Source of the DNA: DASPKW01 sp038244055
Lineage (GTDB): Bacteria > Planctomycetota > Phycisphaerae > Tepidisphaerales > Tepidisphaeraceae
Direction of reading: 5' to 3'
Length of the DNA stretch: 33,630 nucleotides
Assembly (NCBI GenBank): GCA_038244055.1
Contig: JBBRTW010000017.1
Location: 1-33,630 of the forward strand
Numbering within the stretch: position 1 is the stretch's first letter; each line of letters opens with the position of its first letter. Below, one piece after another: positions 1 through 8,005 of this stretch. The notes beneath the pieces were generated by a model that did not search any database, was not told the DNA's origin, and saw only the letters and a list, made by a program, of their open reading frames with translations. A program made the translations under genes and the position numbers.

Positions 1-398
1 CCCGGGGTTCAAACCCCTGGCAACAAACGCCCGCCCGCCGGGCGAAGACGTGGGTAAGGGAGGGCGGGGTCCAGGGGTTAAAACCCCTGGCAACAATCGA
101 CCGCCCCCCGGGCGAAGAGGTGGGTAAGGGAGGGTGGGGTCCAGGGGTTAAAATCCCTGGCGACAATCGACCGCCCTCCGAGCGAAGACGTGGGTAAGGG
201 GGGCCGGGGTCCAGGGGTTAAAACCCCTGGCAACAATCGTCCGCCCTCCGGCCGAAGAGGTGGGTAAGGGCGGCTGGGGTCCAGGGGTTAAAACCCCTGG
301 CAACAATCGACCGCCCTCCGGGCGAAGACGTGGGTAGGGGAGGCCGGGGTCCAGGGGTTAAAACCCCTCCGCCCTCCGGGCAAAGACGTCATCCCGTT
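1..398. repeat. 70-bp tandem repeat array with a palindromic core, about 6 units
   Basis: The motif CCAGGGGTT recurs at 71, 141, 211, 281 and 351, giving an exact 70-bp period. An earlier unit is cut by the window start. Each unit carries a near-perfect palindrome (9-bp arms CCAGGGGTT/AACCCCTGG around AA), then a GC-rich stretch and GTGGGTA. The last unit lacks about 12 bp after the palindrome. Units differ by scattered substitutions. No coding potential is seen, and there are no unique spacers, so it is not a CRISPR array. Function is unknown. It fills the region upstream of the phosphatase gene. Confidence 0.93.
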
Positions 399-463
399 GA
401 ACGTGCCCATTGTCCGTGATAGCGTTAGGCGCGTCTTCCTCCACTCTTTGCCTAAGGTTTGTC

Positions 464-1486
464 ATGATCGGCTTGCGCTCGATTCTTCCACTGGCGATCA
501 TTGCGATGGTCCTGAGTATGTGGGCCGGTCTGGCTTGCCAGCGGGCTCAATTTACGGGGCCGACAGTCGATTCCAATACCAAGATTCAGGGCGATGCTTC
601 TGCAACGGCGACGACGGCGGCCGCGTTTCCGGCGATTCCCGATCAGAACCATCTCCACAATGCGCACTACGTCACTGCCAAAGTCATCGCGGGGGCGCAG
701 CCTGAGGGGGAAGCATCTTTTGAGGCGCTCCGGGCCATGGGCGTGAAGACTATTCTTTCGGTCGATGGGGCTGCGCCGGATGTGGCCATGGCGCACAAGT
801 TTGGCCTGACTTACGTTCATCTCCCCATCACTTACAGCGGCGTCAAGCCTGAAGAGGGGGCGGCCATCGCCAAGGCGCTCGCAGAGCTTCCCGGGCCGAT
901 CTACGTTCACTGTCATCATGGCAAGCATCGCTCGGCGGCCGCGGTGGCGGTGGCGTGCGTGATCAACGGGACGCTCGCGCCCGAGAAGGCGGAGTCGGTT
1001 CTCCAGACTTTTGGCACGGGCGAGAATTACAAGGGGCTCTGGAAGGCCGCTCGCGATGCGAGGCCGCTGCCGGCCGGGGAGTTGAAGGCCGTGAAAGTCA
1101 GCTACGTTGAATCGCAGAAGATTCCGCCGCTGGCAGAGGCGATGGTGATGGTGGATCAGCGCTGGGATCGGATCAAGGCGGTGCAGAAGGCGGGCTGGAA
1201 AACGCCGGCCGATCATCCCGATCTCGATCCGCCGCACGAAGCGCTGCAACTGGAAGAGCTCCTGCACGAGCTGACGCGCACCGATGCGGTTCATCAAAAG
1301 CCGGCCGAGTTCCAGCGGCTGCTGGCGGAGGGGGATGAGGCGAGCAGGGGGCTGCGGATGGCGCTTTCAGCCAGCGCGGCGGCGGGGAAGAGCCAGGGCG
1401 GGGCGGCGAGTTTCCTGGAGGCGGACGCGGCGTTCAAGCGCATTGGCAATGCTTGCGCGGCGTGCCATAAGGCGTATCGGGATTGA
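464..1486 (+). CDS. Exported tyrosine/dual-specificity phosphatase-like protein with C-terminal cytochrome c'-like haem domain
   Basis: The predicted protein has 340 residues. The ATG at 464 is preferred because AAGG lies about 6 nt upstream and it begins a signal sequence. A hydrophobic segment runs over residues 7-24 and Cys25 follows; the lipobox (GLAC) is not canonical, so lipoprotein versus ordinary export is undecided. Residues about 60-200 resemble the cysteine phosphatase fold, with the C-x5-R loop HCHHGKHR (Cys150, Arg156). The C-terminal part (about 215-340) is helical, and the end reads CAACHKAYRD, a CxxCH haem site (Cys331, Cys334, His335) placed as in cytochrome c'. The two domains are continuous in one frame. 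Cytochrome c' usually binds haem in the periplasm, which agrees with export. The substrate is unknown. It converges on the glycoside hydrolase gene with a 30-bp gap. Confidence 0.85.
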   Translation: MIGLRSILPLAIIAMVLSMWAGLACQRAQFTGPTVDSNTKIQGDASATATTAAAFPAIPDQNHLHNAHYVTAKVIAGAQPEGEASFEALRAMGVKTILSVDGAAPDVAMAHKFGLTYVHLPITYSGVKPEEGAAIAKALAELPGPIYVHCHHGKHRSAAAVAVACVINGTLAPEKAESVLQTFGTGENYKGLWKAARDARPLPAGELKAVKVSYVESQKIPPLAEAMVMVDQRWDRIKAVQKAGWKTPADHPDLDPPHEALQLEELLHELTRTDAVHQKPAEFQRLLAEGDEASRGLRMALSASAAAGKSQGGAASFLEADAAFKRIGNACAACHKAYRD

Positions 1487-1516
1487 ATCGCCAATCGGCC
1501 AGGCGATCACCGTCCC

Positions 1517-2953
1517 CTATTTCTTCTCCATCTGAAGCGCCGCCTTCTCCGCGATGATCACCGGCGAATCATAAAGCGGAATCTGCTTGAAGACCGCGGA
1601 ATCCGCTTTCATTGACCATCGCTCCGCCGGGATCGCATAGACTTTTCCTGTCAGCAGGTCCGCGTAGACCGGCTCGGTGAACTTCAGGCCGGGGAAGGTC
1701 AGATCCACGGCGGTCGTCGCGTTGGAATCGACTGGGGCGGCCGCTTTGGACCAGATCGCGATGACCGCAGCGCCATCTTTTTTCCGGCAGGCGAGGGTCG
1801 CGATTTTCTCGGCCGAGGCTTCGTATTTGAAATCGGCGATGCGCGGCAGTGTGTCATCGAAGATCGAGAAAACCCGCTGCGCGGCCGAGTAGGCGAGCTT
1901 GGCGTGATGGACAGTCTGATCCGGGTTCGATTCCAGAAGGCCCTTGTAATTCATCTGCAATTGGCCGCGGCCCTGGTAGTGCATGTCCATGATCGTGAAG
2001 AGGTTGTACGGCACATCCTTGGCGCGGTGGGCGAGCATGCGGCGCAGGTCCCACTTGGCCTGGGTGGTTTCGGACCAGTCCATTTTCGACAAGGCGAACG
2101 ATTCCTGCCGTTTGGAGGGCGCGCCGCTTTCGCCCTGGCGCGCGGTGGCGGTTGGGGCGTATTGGGCCAGGAGCGCGCGCATCTTGTCGGCGAGGCCGGT
2201 GTCATCGGGATTCTTCGGGTAGCCGTGGAAAGTGATCGCATCGATCAGGCCGGTCTTGCCGGCCTCTTTGACCTTTTTCAAGAACGCCTCGGCGAAGGCG
2301 GCGTTGCCTGCCAGCGCGATCGCATTAGTCTTCGCGGCCGGCTGCTGGGCGCGGATGATCTCGGCGGTGCGGATGAAGAGAACCGCGTAATCTTCGGGCG
2401 TGTTGGTTTTGCTGATGTCCGGCTCATTCCAGATCTCCCACTCGCGGACTCGATCCTTGTAGCGCGTCGACAAGGCCCGCACCCAGTTGTCCCAGCCGGC
2501 CAGCGCCTCGGGGGATTTGGGGAAGCCGCCGCCGAGGCCGGTGCCGCCTCCGCCGGGATAGACGGGGTTTCCGTAGCTCGTTTCCAGCCAGGGTTGCACA
2601 CCTTGCGCGAGCGCATCGTTGACGATCTCATCGAGCCAGGCCCAGTCATACACGCCGGCCTTCTTCTCGCACTTGGCCCAGCCCGCCTGAAGGCGGATCG
2701 ATTTCGCGCCGAGCGGGGAGAGATACTTTTTATAGTTGGCGTACACGGCGAAGTCGCGGTCGAGTGTTTCACCGCCGATGGACCACCACTGCGAGGCGGC
2801 GATCGCGCTGGCCGGGCGGGTCTTGAGCGTGCCGATGAGTGGGAGGCCCGGGTCGGGCGCTTGCTCGGCGGCCTGAGCGCGTGCGCTGATCGCAGGGAGG
2901 CTGGCCATGATCGATATGGCCAGCACTATGGCAGTGAATCGTCGATTTCGCAT
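1517..2953 (-). CDS. Secreted clan GH-A glycoside hydrolase (GH39/GH5-like)
   Basis: The protein has 478 residues. GAGGAA sits about 5 nt before the ATG, and an Ala-rich signal peptide ends near residue 27-30. The middle is a TIM-barrel hydrolase: WNEPD carries the likely acid/base Glu177 and the segment RQGESGAPS carries the likely nucleophile Glu275, the spacing expected for retaining clan GH-A enzymes. The region after about residue 370 looks like a small beta domain. Action on a plant or microbial polysaccharide outside the cytoplasm is inferred; the exact GH family and substrate cannot be told from sequence reading alone. Confidence 0.8.
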   Translation of the reverse strand: MRNRRFTAIVLAISIMASLPAISARAQAAEQAPDPGLPLIGTLKTRPASAIAASQWWSIGGETLDRDFAVYANYKKYLSPLGAKSIRLQAGWAKCEKKAGVYDWAWLDEIVNDALAQGVQPWLETSYGNPVYPGGGGTGLGGGFPKSPEALAGWDNWVRALSTRYKDRVREWEIWNEPDISKTNTPEDYAVLFIRTAEIIRAQQPAAKTNAIALAGNAAFAEAFLKKVKEAGKTGLIDAITFHGYPKNPDDTGLADKMRALLAQYAPTATARQGESGAPSKRQESFALSKMDWSETTQAKWDLRRMLAHRAKDVPYNLFTIMDMHYQGRGQLQMNYKGLLESNPDQTVHHAKLAYSAAQRVFSIFDDTLPRIADFKYEASAEKIATLACRKKDGAAVIAIWSKAAAPVDSNATTAVDLTFPGLKFTEPVYADLLTGKVYAIPAERWSMKADSAVFKQIPLYDSPVIIAEKAALQMEKK

Positions 2954-3175
2954 GGCATTCCTCTACTTGATCGTAAGGCCGCGGGCCATCAACCGCATTG
3001 CGAATCGCACCGCGCCGGTGGTCTGATTGGCCATCCCGCCCATTTTATAATTGTGAATCGGTAAAACTTTCCCCCGCATTTGCCCGCTCGCGATTTGAAT
3101 CGTACATCGAGGAGTGTCGGATCGAATCAATCGCAAACCGCGGCCTGACCCGCCGCCCTGTTGGAGGAATCAGTC

Positions 3176-3442
3176 ATGTCGAACCTGAGCCGAATCGTTC
3201 TCGCCGTGGTGGTCGGCGCGCTGGCGTTGGCCGCCCCCGCTTCGCCCGCGTATGCAAAGGCCGCTCCATCAACCCATCATAAATCGGCCGCGGCGCAGGC
3301 GCATCATGCGAAGACGCTCAAGAGCGCCAAGCACGCGCCGCACCGAAAAATGGGCAAGAAGCATCGCGCCGCCAAGCCGGCGAGCCACGCTCAGAAGTCG
3401 AGCAGGCAGGCGGCGGGGGATGGGGTGATGAAGATGAGGTAG
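3176..3442 (+). CDS. Small exported Lys/His/Ala-rich protein
   Basis: The predicted protein has 88 residues. GGAGG lies 8 nt before the ATG at 3176, which fixes the start. Residues 1-27 form a signal peptide ending in AYA. The mature part is very basic and rich in Lys, His and Ala, with no Cys and no recognisable domain. Such composition suggests a disordered polycation that could bind nucleic acid, polyphosphate or anionic envelope polymers, but this is inference. A TATAAT lies at 3046-3051 without a convincing -35 box. Confidence 0.7.
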   Translation: MSNLSRIVLAVVVGALALAAPASPAYAKAAPSTHHKSAAAQAHHAKTLKSAKHAPHRKMGKKHRAAKPASHAQKSSRQAAGDGVMKMR

Positions 3443-3462
3443 GTTGGCAAGGACCGTAGGGT

Positions 3463-3675
3463 TTACGCCGCTTCCACAACGCCCGCAACCGACGTTGGCT
3501 GGGGAACCGGTTCGCGATGTTCCTTGAGCGACTCAATGTAGAGCGTCACGGCATCTTTGATGTTCTCATGTACCTCGGCCACCGTATCGCCGCAGGTGGT
3601 GCAGCCCGGAAGGTCGGGAACGTAGGCGGAGTAGCCGCCGTCGGTTGCTTGCTCAATGATGTAGAGGTATTTCAT
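3463..3675 (-). CDS. HicB-like antitoxin-family protein, no HicA partner seen
   Basis: The 70-residue protein has the HicB N-terminal signature: YSAYVPDLPGC at residues 15-25, followed by a Gly-Asp-Thr turn and a helix with ENIKDAV. In known type II systems HicB neutralises the HicA mRNA-cleaving toxin through a partial RNase H-like fold and often carries a C-terminal DNA-binding domain. Here that domain is absent, and no HicA-sized dsRBD-like gene is found on either side. The ATG overlaps the stop of the upstream LOG gene (ATGA), suggesting translational coupling to it. It may be a solitary regulator rather than an antitoxin. Confidence 0.8.
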   Translation of the reverse strand: MKYLYIIEQATDGGYSAYVPDLPGCTTCGDTVAEVHENIKDAVTLYIESLKEHREPVPQPTSVAGVVEAA

Positions 3676-4796
3676 GCCGGGAGGTCGTTCAAAAAATCAA
3701 TCAGTATCCGCAGCTTCCCATGCTCCCGTTTATTGAACGGGAAGATCAACCGGTGCAGGTGCGCTAAACTCGGCTCATCGCGCTCGGCGGGGAGGGCGGC
3801 GGAGACTCGGAATTCGCCTTTGACGAGGATTTCCTTGAACTGCCGGTTGATCTCGGCGAGTTGCTCATCGGTGGGGCGGCGCTGCAGGCGGATGATGAGC
3901 TCATCCTTAAAATAGCGGACGCTGTGATAATTGGAGTAGAAGTGGGTGACTTCGCGGACGGCTTCATCGACGTTGTCGGTGATCTTGTAGAGGCGCAGGT
4001 CCTCCGGGCCGATGAGGCCGCGCTCGAGGAGCTGCTTGTCCACCATTTTCTGCCAGTTCTTCCAGAAGTCGCCGCCGGGACGATCGACGAAGACGATCGG
4101 CATGGGCACGCTCTTGCCGGTCTGGACGAGGGTCATGACTTCGAAGCCTTCATCCATCGTTCCGAAGCCGCCGGGGAAGAGCGCGATCGCATGCGATGAG
4201 CGGACGAACATCAGCTTGCGCGTGAAGAAATACTTGAAGTTGATGAGCTTCTTATCGTTCTCGATGTACGGGTTGGTCTTCTGCTCGAAGGGGAGGCGGA
4301 TTGCCAGGCCGAAGGAAGGGTCGGCCCCCGCGCCGCCGTGGCCGGCCGCCATGATGCCGCCGCCAGCGCCGGTGATGACCATCCAGCCTTTGGTGGCCAT
4401 CAGTTTGCCGAACTGGCCGGCCGCCTTATAGTCATCGTGGGCTTCGGGTGTGCGGGCGGAGCCGAAGATGCTGACCTTCATCACTTCGCGATACGGCGCG
4501 AAGACCTTCATCGCGTAGCGCAGCTCTTTGAGGGATTTATTGATGAGCTTGATATCGGCGCGGTTGGTCTGGTCGCGGAGGAGTTTGAGTGCGGTTTCGA
4601 TGATCTCGCCGACCATGTCGCCATCGGGAACCTCCGACAGCTCATCGATGAGCTTGCCCGAGAGGTTGTAGACGGTATTGAGGTCCGAGCGCGGGACGAC
4701 CGTTGGTTTCTGGGTCGATTCCTGCGTTTGTTCGAGGTTCTCGGCGAACGAATCGTTGGTGGCGGGGGGCGCGATCTTGGAAGCCTTGGGCGTCAC
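3672..4796 (-). CDS. LOG/TIGR00730-family Rossmann-fold protein (putative nucleoside-monophosphate phosphoribohydrolase)
   Basis: The protein has 374 residues from a GTG start at 4796, chosen because AAGGAA lies just upstream; a TTG 15 bp further out is the alternative. After a disordered N-terminus and a helical region (about 40-105) comes the LOG domain: FGSAR at 111-115, the glycine-rich GAGGGIM at 143-149, and the signature PGGFGTMDE at 208-216, with Arg193 and Glu216 as the expected catalytic pair. LOG enzymes release a nucleobase from a nucleoside 5'-monophosphate; the substrate here is unknown. It is longer than the usual 190-220 residues at both ends. It overlaps the HicB-like gene by 4 bp. 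Confidence 0.87.
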   Translation of the reverse strand: MTPKASKIAPPATNDSFAENLEQTQESTQKPTVVPRSDLNTVYNLSGKLIDELSEVPDGDMVGEIIETALKLLRDQTNRADIKLINKSLKELRYAMKVFAPYREVMKVSIFGSARTPEAHDDYKAAGQFGKLMATKGWMVITGAGGGIMAAGHGGAGADPSFGLAIRLPFEQKTNPYIENDKKLINFKYFFTRKLMFVRSSHAIALFPGGFGTMDEGFEVMTLVQTGKSVPMPIVFVDRPGGDFWKNWQKMVDKQLLERGLIGPEDLRLYKITDNVDEAVREVTHFYSNYHSVRYFKDELIIRLQRRPTDEQLAEINRQFKEILVKGEFRVSAALPAERDEPSLAHLHRLIFPFNKREHGKLRILIDFLNDLPA

Positions 4797-4938
4797 GGAA
4801 TTTCCTTGCAACCGGCCGCGAGCGCAAAACTCCCCGTCGGCCGCGAGAGATCAATCTGAATCAGCAAGGGGGATGTCTTATCGCAAAGCACTCAAATCGG
4901 CAACATGACGTGCAACGATCCACTCTCGGACTTGCTCC

Positions 4939-4976
<38 letters not shown>

Positions 4977-4985
4977 CCCATTCGA

Positions 4986-5014
4986 TTGACTTTCCCGCGT
5001 AAGGAATCTATCTA
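4986..5014 (+). promoter_or_regulatory. Possible sigma70-type promoter of the oxidoreductase gene
   Basis: TTGACT at 4986-4991, a 17-bp spacer and TATCTA at 5009-5014. The -35 box is 5/6 and the -10 only 3/6. It would give a leader of about 35 nt before the ATG at 5056. Confidence 0.4.
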
Positions 5015-5055
5015 CCCCATCGGAAGGAATTACTGGTATCACCAGAGGCAAGCTT

Positions 5056-6231
5056 ATGGACAAGGTTCGCATCGGCGTCATCGGTCTGGGGAACATGGGC
5101 AGCCATCATGTGGCTTCGATGGACAGCGTCGATGGGGCGGTTCTGTCGGCCGTCTGCGATGCTGATTCAGCGCGCGCGGATAAGGTTGCCCAGCGCTATG
5201 CCAATGTCGCCAAATTCACGCGCTATGAAGATATGCTGGCCTCGGGCACGGTGGATGCCATCCTCATTGCCACGCCGCACTTCCAGCATCCGATCATCAC
5301 CGATGCGGCGTTCGCGCGGGGGCTGCATGTGCTGTGTGAAAAGCCCGTGGCCGTCAGAGTGGGGGATGCCCGCAAAACCAACGAGCTGCATAAAAAATAT
5401 CCCAATCTCAAATATGCGCTGATGTTCCAGACACGGACCAGCCCGCTGTATCTGAAGATCAAGCAGCTCATCGATGAAGGGGAACTCGGTTCGGAAATCA
5501 CCCGCATCACCTGGATCGCCACCAACTGGTTCCGCACTTGGACTTATTACGCCCTGGGCGGCTGGCGCGGCACCTGGGCGGGCGAGGGGGGTGGCGTGCT
5601 GATCAATCAGAACCCGCATAATTTCGACCTGATGCAGTGGCTGCCCGGGCAGATGCCCAGCCGGATCACGGCGGTCGCCTCCCTGGGCAAGCATCACCCG
5701 ATCGAAGTCGAGGATGAAGTCTCGGCCATTCTCGAATACCCCAACGGCGCGATCGGGCACTTCATCACCGGCACCGGCGAGGCCCCCGGCGCCGACCGCC
5801 TGGAAATCGCCGGCGATCGCGGTCGGCTGGTTTCCGAGAACGGCACGATCAAACTTTACCAGACCCGCAAATCGGTGCGCCAGGTGCGCGAAACCAGCAA
5901 GGAAGCGTTCGCGCAGATGGAGTCATGGGAAATCGATGTGCCGGTGCCGGCGCTCCGGCCCGATGCGCACAAGATCGTCACCCAGAACTTCGTCAACGCG
6001 ATTTTGAAGAACGAGCCGCTGATCGCCGCGGGCGAGGAAGGCATCCGCGGGTTGGAAATCGGCAATGCGATTCTCATGGCGGGCGTCACCCGCAGGCCGG
6101 TCGATCTGCCGGTGGATGCGGCGGCGTTCGATGAACTGTTGAAGGACCTGGAGAAGAAGCACGGGGGTCGGAAGAAGATGGAAGTGCCGGTGGATGCGGT
6201 GGTGGATATGGCGGCTTCGTTTAAGAAATAG
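5056..6231 (+). CDS. Gfo/Idh/MocA-family NAD(P)-dependent oxidoreductase
   Basis: The protein has 391 residues and lacks a signal peptide. The N-terminal Rossmann domain has GLGNMG at 10-15; the family motif EKP at 95-97 (HVLCEKPVAV) supplies the lysine typical of sugar dehydrogenases. The C-terminal sheet domain includes GGGVLINQNPHNFDLMQWL, a common substrate-site segment with the His used in proton transfer. Such enzymes oxidise or reduce sugars, inositols or amino sugars. The substrate is unknown. Expressed from its own probable promoter, it ends before repeat family 1. Confidence 0.9.
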   Translation: MDKVRIGVIGLGNMGSHHVASMDSVDGAVLSAVCDADSARADKVAQRYANVAKFTRYEDMLASGTVDAILIATPHFQHPIITDAAFARGLHVLCEKPVAVRVGDARKTNELHKKYPNLKYALMFQTRTSPLYLKIKQLIDEGELGSEITRITWIATNWFRTWTYYALGGWRGTWAGEGGGVLINQNPHNFDLMQWLPGQMPSRITAVASLGKHHPIEVEDEVSAILEYPNGAIGHFITGTGEAPGADRLEIAGDRGRLVSENGTIKLYQTRKSVRQVRETSKEAFAQMESWEIDVPVPALRPDAHKIVTQNFVNAILKNEPLIAAGEEGIRGLEIGNAILMAGVTRRPVDLPVDAAAFDELLKDLEKKHGGRKKMEVPVDAVVDMAASFKK

Positions 6232-6250
6232 GGGAAGCGCCGCCGCGCCG

Positions 6251-6429
6251 GGTGCCATGCTTAGACCCGCCGCCAGTCGAGATAAATCGCGATAATGGTT
6301 GGCATCGGCGGGGATAAGCATGCGTGGATTGCGCGATGGTTGAGTTTTCGACATTCGACATGCTTATCCCCGCCGAGTTCATGTGATGGCGAAGGGACGC
6401 GATCTGGCGGCAGGTCTAAGCATGGCACC
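6251..6429. repeat. Nested palindromic dispersed repeat, family 1 copy 1 (179 bp)
   Basis: The outer inverted repeats are 24 bp (6251-6274 and 6406-6429, one mismatch; they begin GGTGCCATGCTTAGACC). Inside lies a second perfect 18-bp inverted repeat (6305-6322 and 6359-6376, TCGGCGGGGATAAGCATG). The remaining sequence is not conserved with copy 2 at 25630. No transposase lies inside, so it is a non-autonomous or MITE-like element by structure. It lies between two convergent genes. Confidence 0.9.
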
Positions 6430-6489
6430 CATGGCACCTATGGCACCCAGGGCACCCGGATTGCGGTCGTGGCACCCGGTGTAGGCGTT

Positions 6490-7848
6490 TCATTTCACCC
6501 AGACCGTCTTGATATTCACGAACTCACGCATGCCTTCAGTGGCCAGTTCTCGGCCGTAGCCGCTATTTTTGATTCCGCCGAAGGGGAGACGGGCATCGGA
6601 TTTCACCGCGCCGTTGATGAAGACGCAGCCGGCTTCGATCTCTCCCGCCATCGATTCGGCCAGCGCGAGGTTTTTCGTCCAGATGCTGGTGCCCAGGCCG
6701 AAGCGAGAGAGATTTGCCAGTCGCACCGCATCGGCCGAATCGCGGCAGCGGATCACGGCGGCGACGGGGCCGAAGGTTTCTTCATCGAAGGCGGCCATGC
6801 CGGGGCGAACTCCGGCCAAAACCGTCGGCGCGTAGAAGTAGCCGATGCGCGGCAGGCGTTTGCCGCCGAGGAGCAAACGTGTGCCGGCCGATATGGATGC
6901 TTCCACTTGCGCGTGCAGATTCTTCAGCAGATCGAGACGCGCCATCGGGCCGATTTGCGTGGCGCGCTGCATCGGGTCGCCGACGATCAACTCGCCCATC
7001 GCGCGAGTCAGCGCGGTCTCGAACGCCTCGGCCACCGATTCCACGACAATGAACCGCTTGGCGGCGATGCACGATTGCCCGCCGTTGACGCAGCGCGCGG
7101 CGGCGGCCGCTTTGGCGACCGCCTCCACATCGACATCCTCCAGCACGATGAATGAATCCGAGCCGCCCAGTTCGAGCACGGTTTTCTTGAGCGCTTTGCC
7201 CGCCTCGGCCGCCACGGCCATGCCGGCGCGCTCGCTACCGGTGAGGGTTACAGCGCGGATGGCCGGGTGTCGGATGACCGCCGCCGCGCGCTCATTGGGA
7301 ATGAGGATGCTCGAGAAAACGCCGGGCGGAAATCCAGCCTCAGTGAAGATCGCCTCGATCGCCAGGGCGCATCCGGGAACATTGGGGGCATGTTTCAGCA
7401 CGCCGACATTGCCCGCCAGCAGCGCCGGCGCGGCGAAGCGAAAGACCTGCCAGAACGGGAAATTCCAGGGCATGATCGCCAGCACCGGGCCGAGGGGGTC
7501 GTAGCGAACGTAGCTCCGGGCGGCGTCGGTTGGCGTTTCCTGGGGTTCGAGCATCTCGTGCGCGTGGTCCGAGAAGTAGTCGCAGGTCCAGGCGCATTTC
7601 TCCACCTCCTGCTCGCCGGCGAGGAGAGGTTTGCCCATTTCCAGCGCCATGAGCTTCGCCAGGGTGTCGCGCTGGCGTCGTAAGACGATGGCCGCGGATT
7701 TCATCGGGGCGGAGCGCCGGGTGAGCGATGTGCGTCGCCAGGTCTGGAATGATTCACCCGCCCGCAACAAGATATTTTCGACTTCCTGCTCGGTTGTGAA
7801 CGGAGGCGTTGGCAGGGGTTCTTCCGTGGTCGGGTTGATGCAGGTCAT
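6490..7848 (-). CDS. Aldehyde dehydrogenase, succinate-semialdehyde dehydrogenase type
   Basis: The protein has 452 residues from the ATG at 7848, preceded by AGGAG at 4-5 nt; an upstream in-frame start is less likely. Family landmarks are Asn129 in PWNFPFWQ, the GSERAG cofactor loop, Glu226 in ELGGSD and the catalytic Cys260 in GGQSC, all intact. The C-terminus has PFGGIKNSGYGRE. It oxidises an aldehyde to an acid with NAD(P)+. The GabD/Sad-like subgroup is the closest by overall pattern, acting in GABA or polyamine breakdown, but the substrate is inferred. It is divergent from the glycosyltransferase run. Confidence 0.9.
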   Translation of the reverse strand: MTCINPTTEEPLPTPPFTTEQEVENILLRAGESFQTWRRTSLTRRSAPMKSAAIVLRRQRDTLAKLMALEMGKPLLAGEQEVEKCAWTCDYFSDHAHEMLEPQETPTDAARSYVRYDPLGPVLAIMPWNFPFWQVFRFAAPALLAGNVGVLKHAPNVPGCALAIEAIFTEAGFPPGVFSSILIPNERAAAVIRHPAIRAVTLTGSERAGMAVAAEAGKALKKTVLELGGSDSFIVLEDVDVEAVAKAAAAARCVNGGQSCIAAKRFIVVESVAEAFETALTRAMGELIVGDPMQRATQIGPMARLDLLKNLHAQVEASISAGTRLLLGGKRLPRIGYFYAPTVLAGVRPGMAAFDEETFGPVAAVIRCRDSADAVRLANLSRFGLGTSIWTKNLALAESMAGEIEAGCVFINGAVKSDARLPFGGIKNSGYGRELATEGMREFVNIKTVWVK

Positions 7849-7959
7849 GGTACTCCTGACGGTCGAGGTCAAGCCGATTACAGGCCCGGTCGATCAATCT
7901 AATGGATTTACAAGGGTTTACGCTCGTTCTTGGGTCGCCAACGCATCTGGCTGATCCGG

Positions 7960-7968
7960 TGTTATAAT
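7960..7968 (+). promoter_or_regulatory. Extended -10 promoter for the glycosyltransferase operon
   Basis: TGT-TATAAT forms a perfect extended -10 element (TATAAT at 7963-7968). No good -35 box is present at the right distance, as is usual for extended -10 promoters. The predicted start near 7975 gives a leader of about 30 nt, with GAGGAG at 7991-7996. Confidence 0.6.
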
Positions 7969-8005
7969 GATATCGAGATACCAATCCTCTGAGGAGCCGG
8001 AAGGA

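Noticed and set aside
1..398. CRISPR array
   Set aside because: The whole 70-bp unit is conserved, with no unique spacers between constant repeats, and no cas gene is in the window.
1904..3064. 386-codon frame antisense to the glycoside hydrolase
   Set aside because: Shadow of a strongly supported gene in GC-rich DNA.
3443..3700. HicA toxin gene next to the HicB-like gene
   Set aside because: No 55-70-codon frame with HicA features exists in the flanks on either strand.
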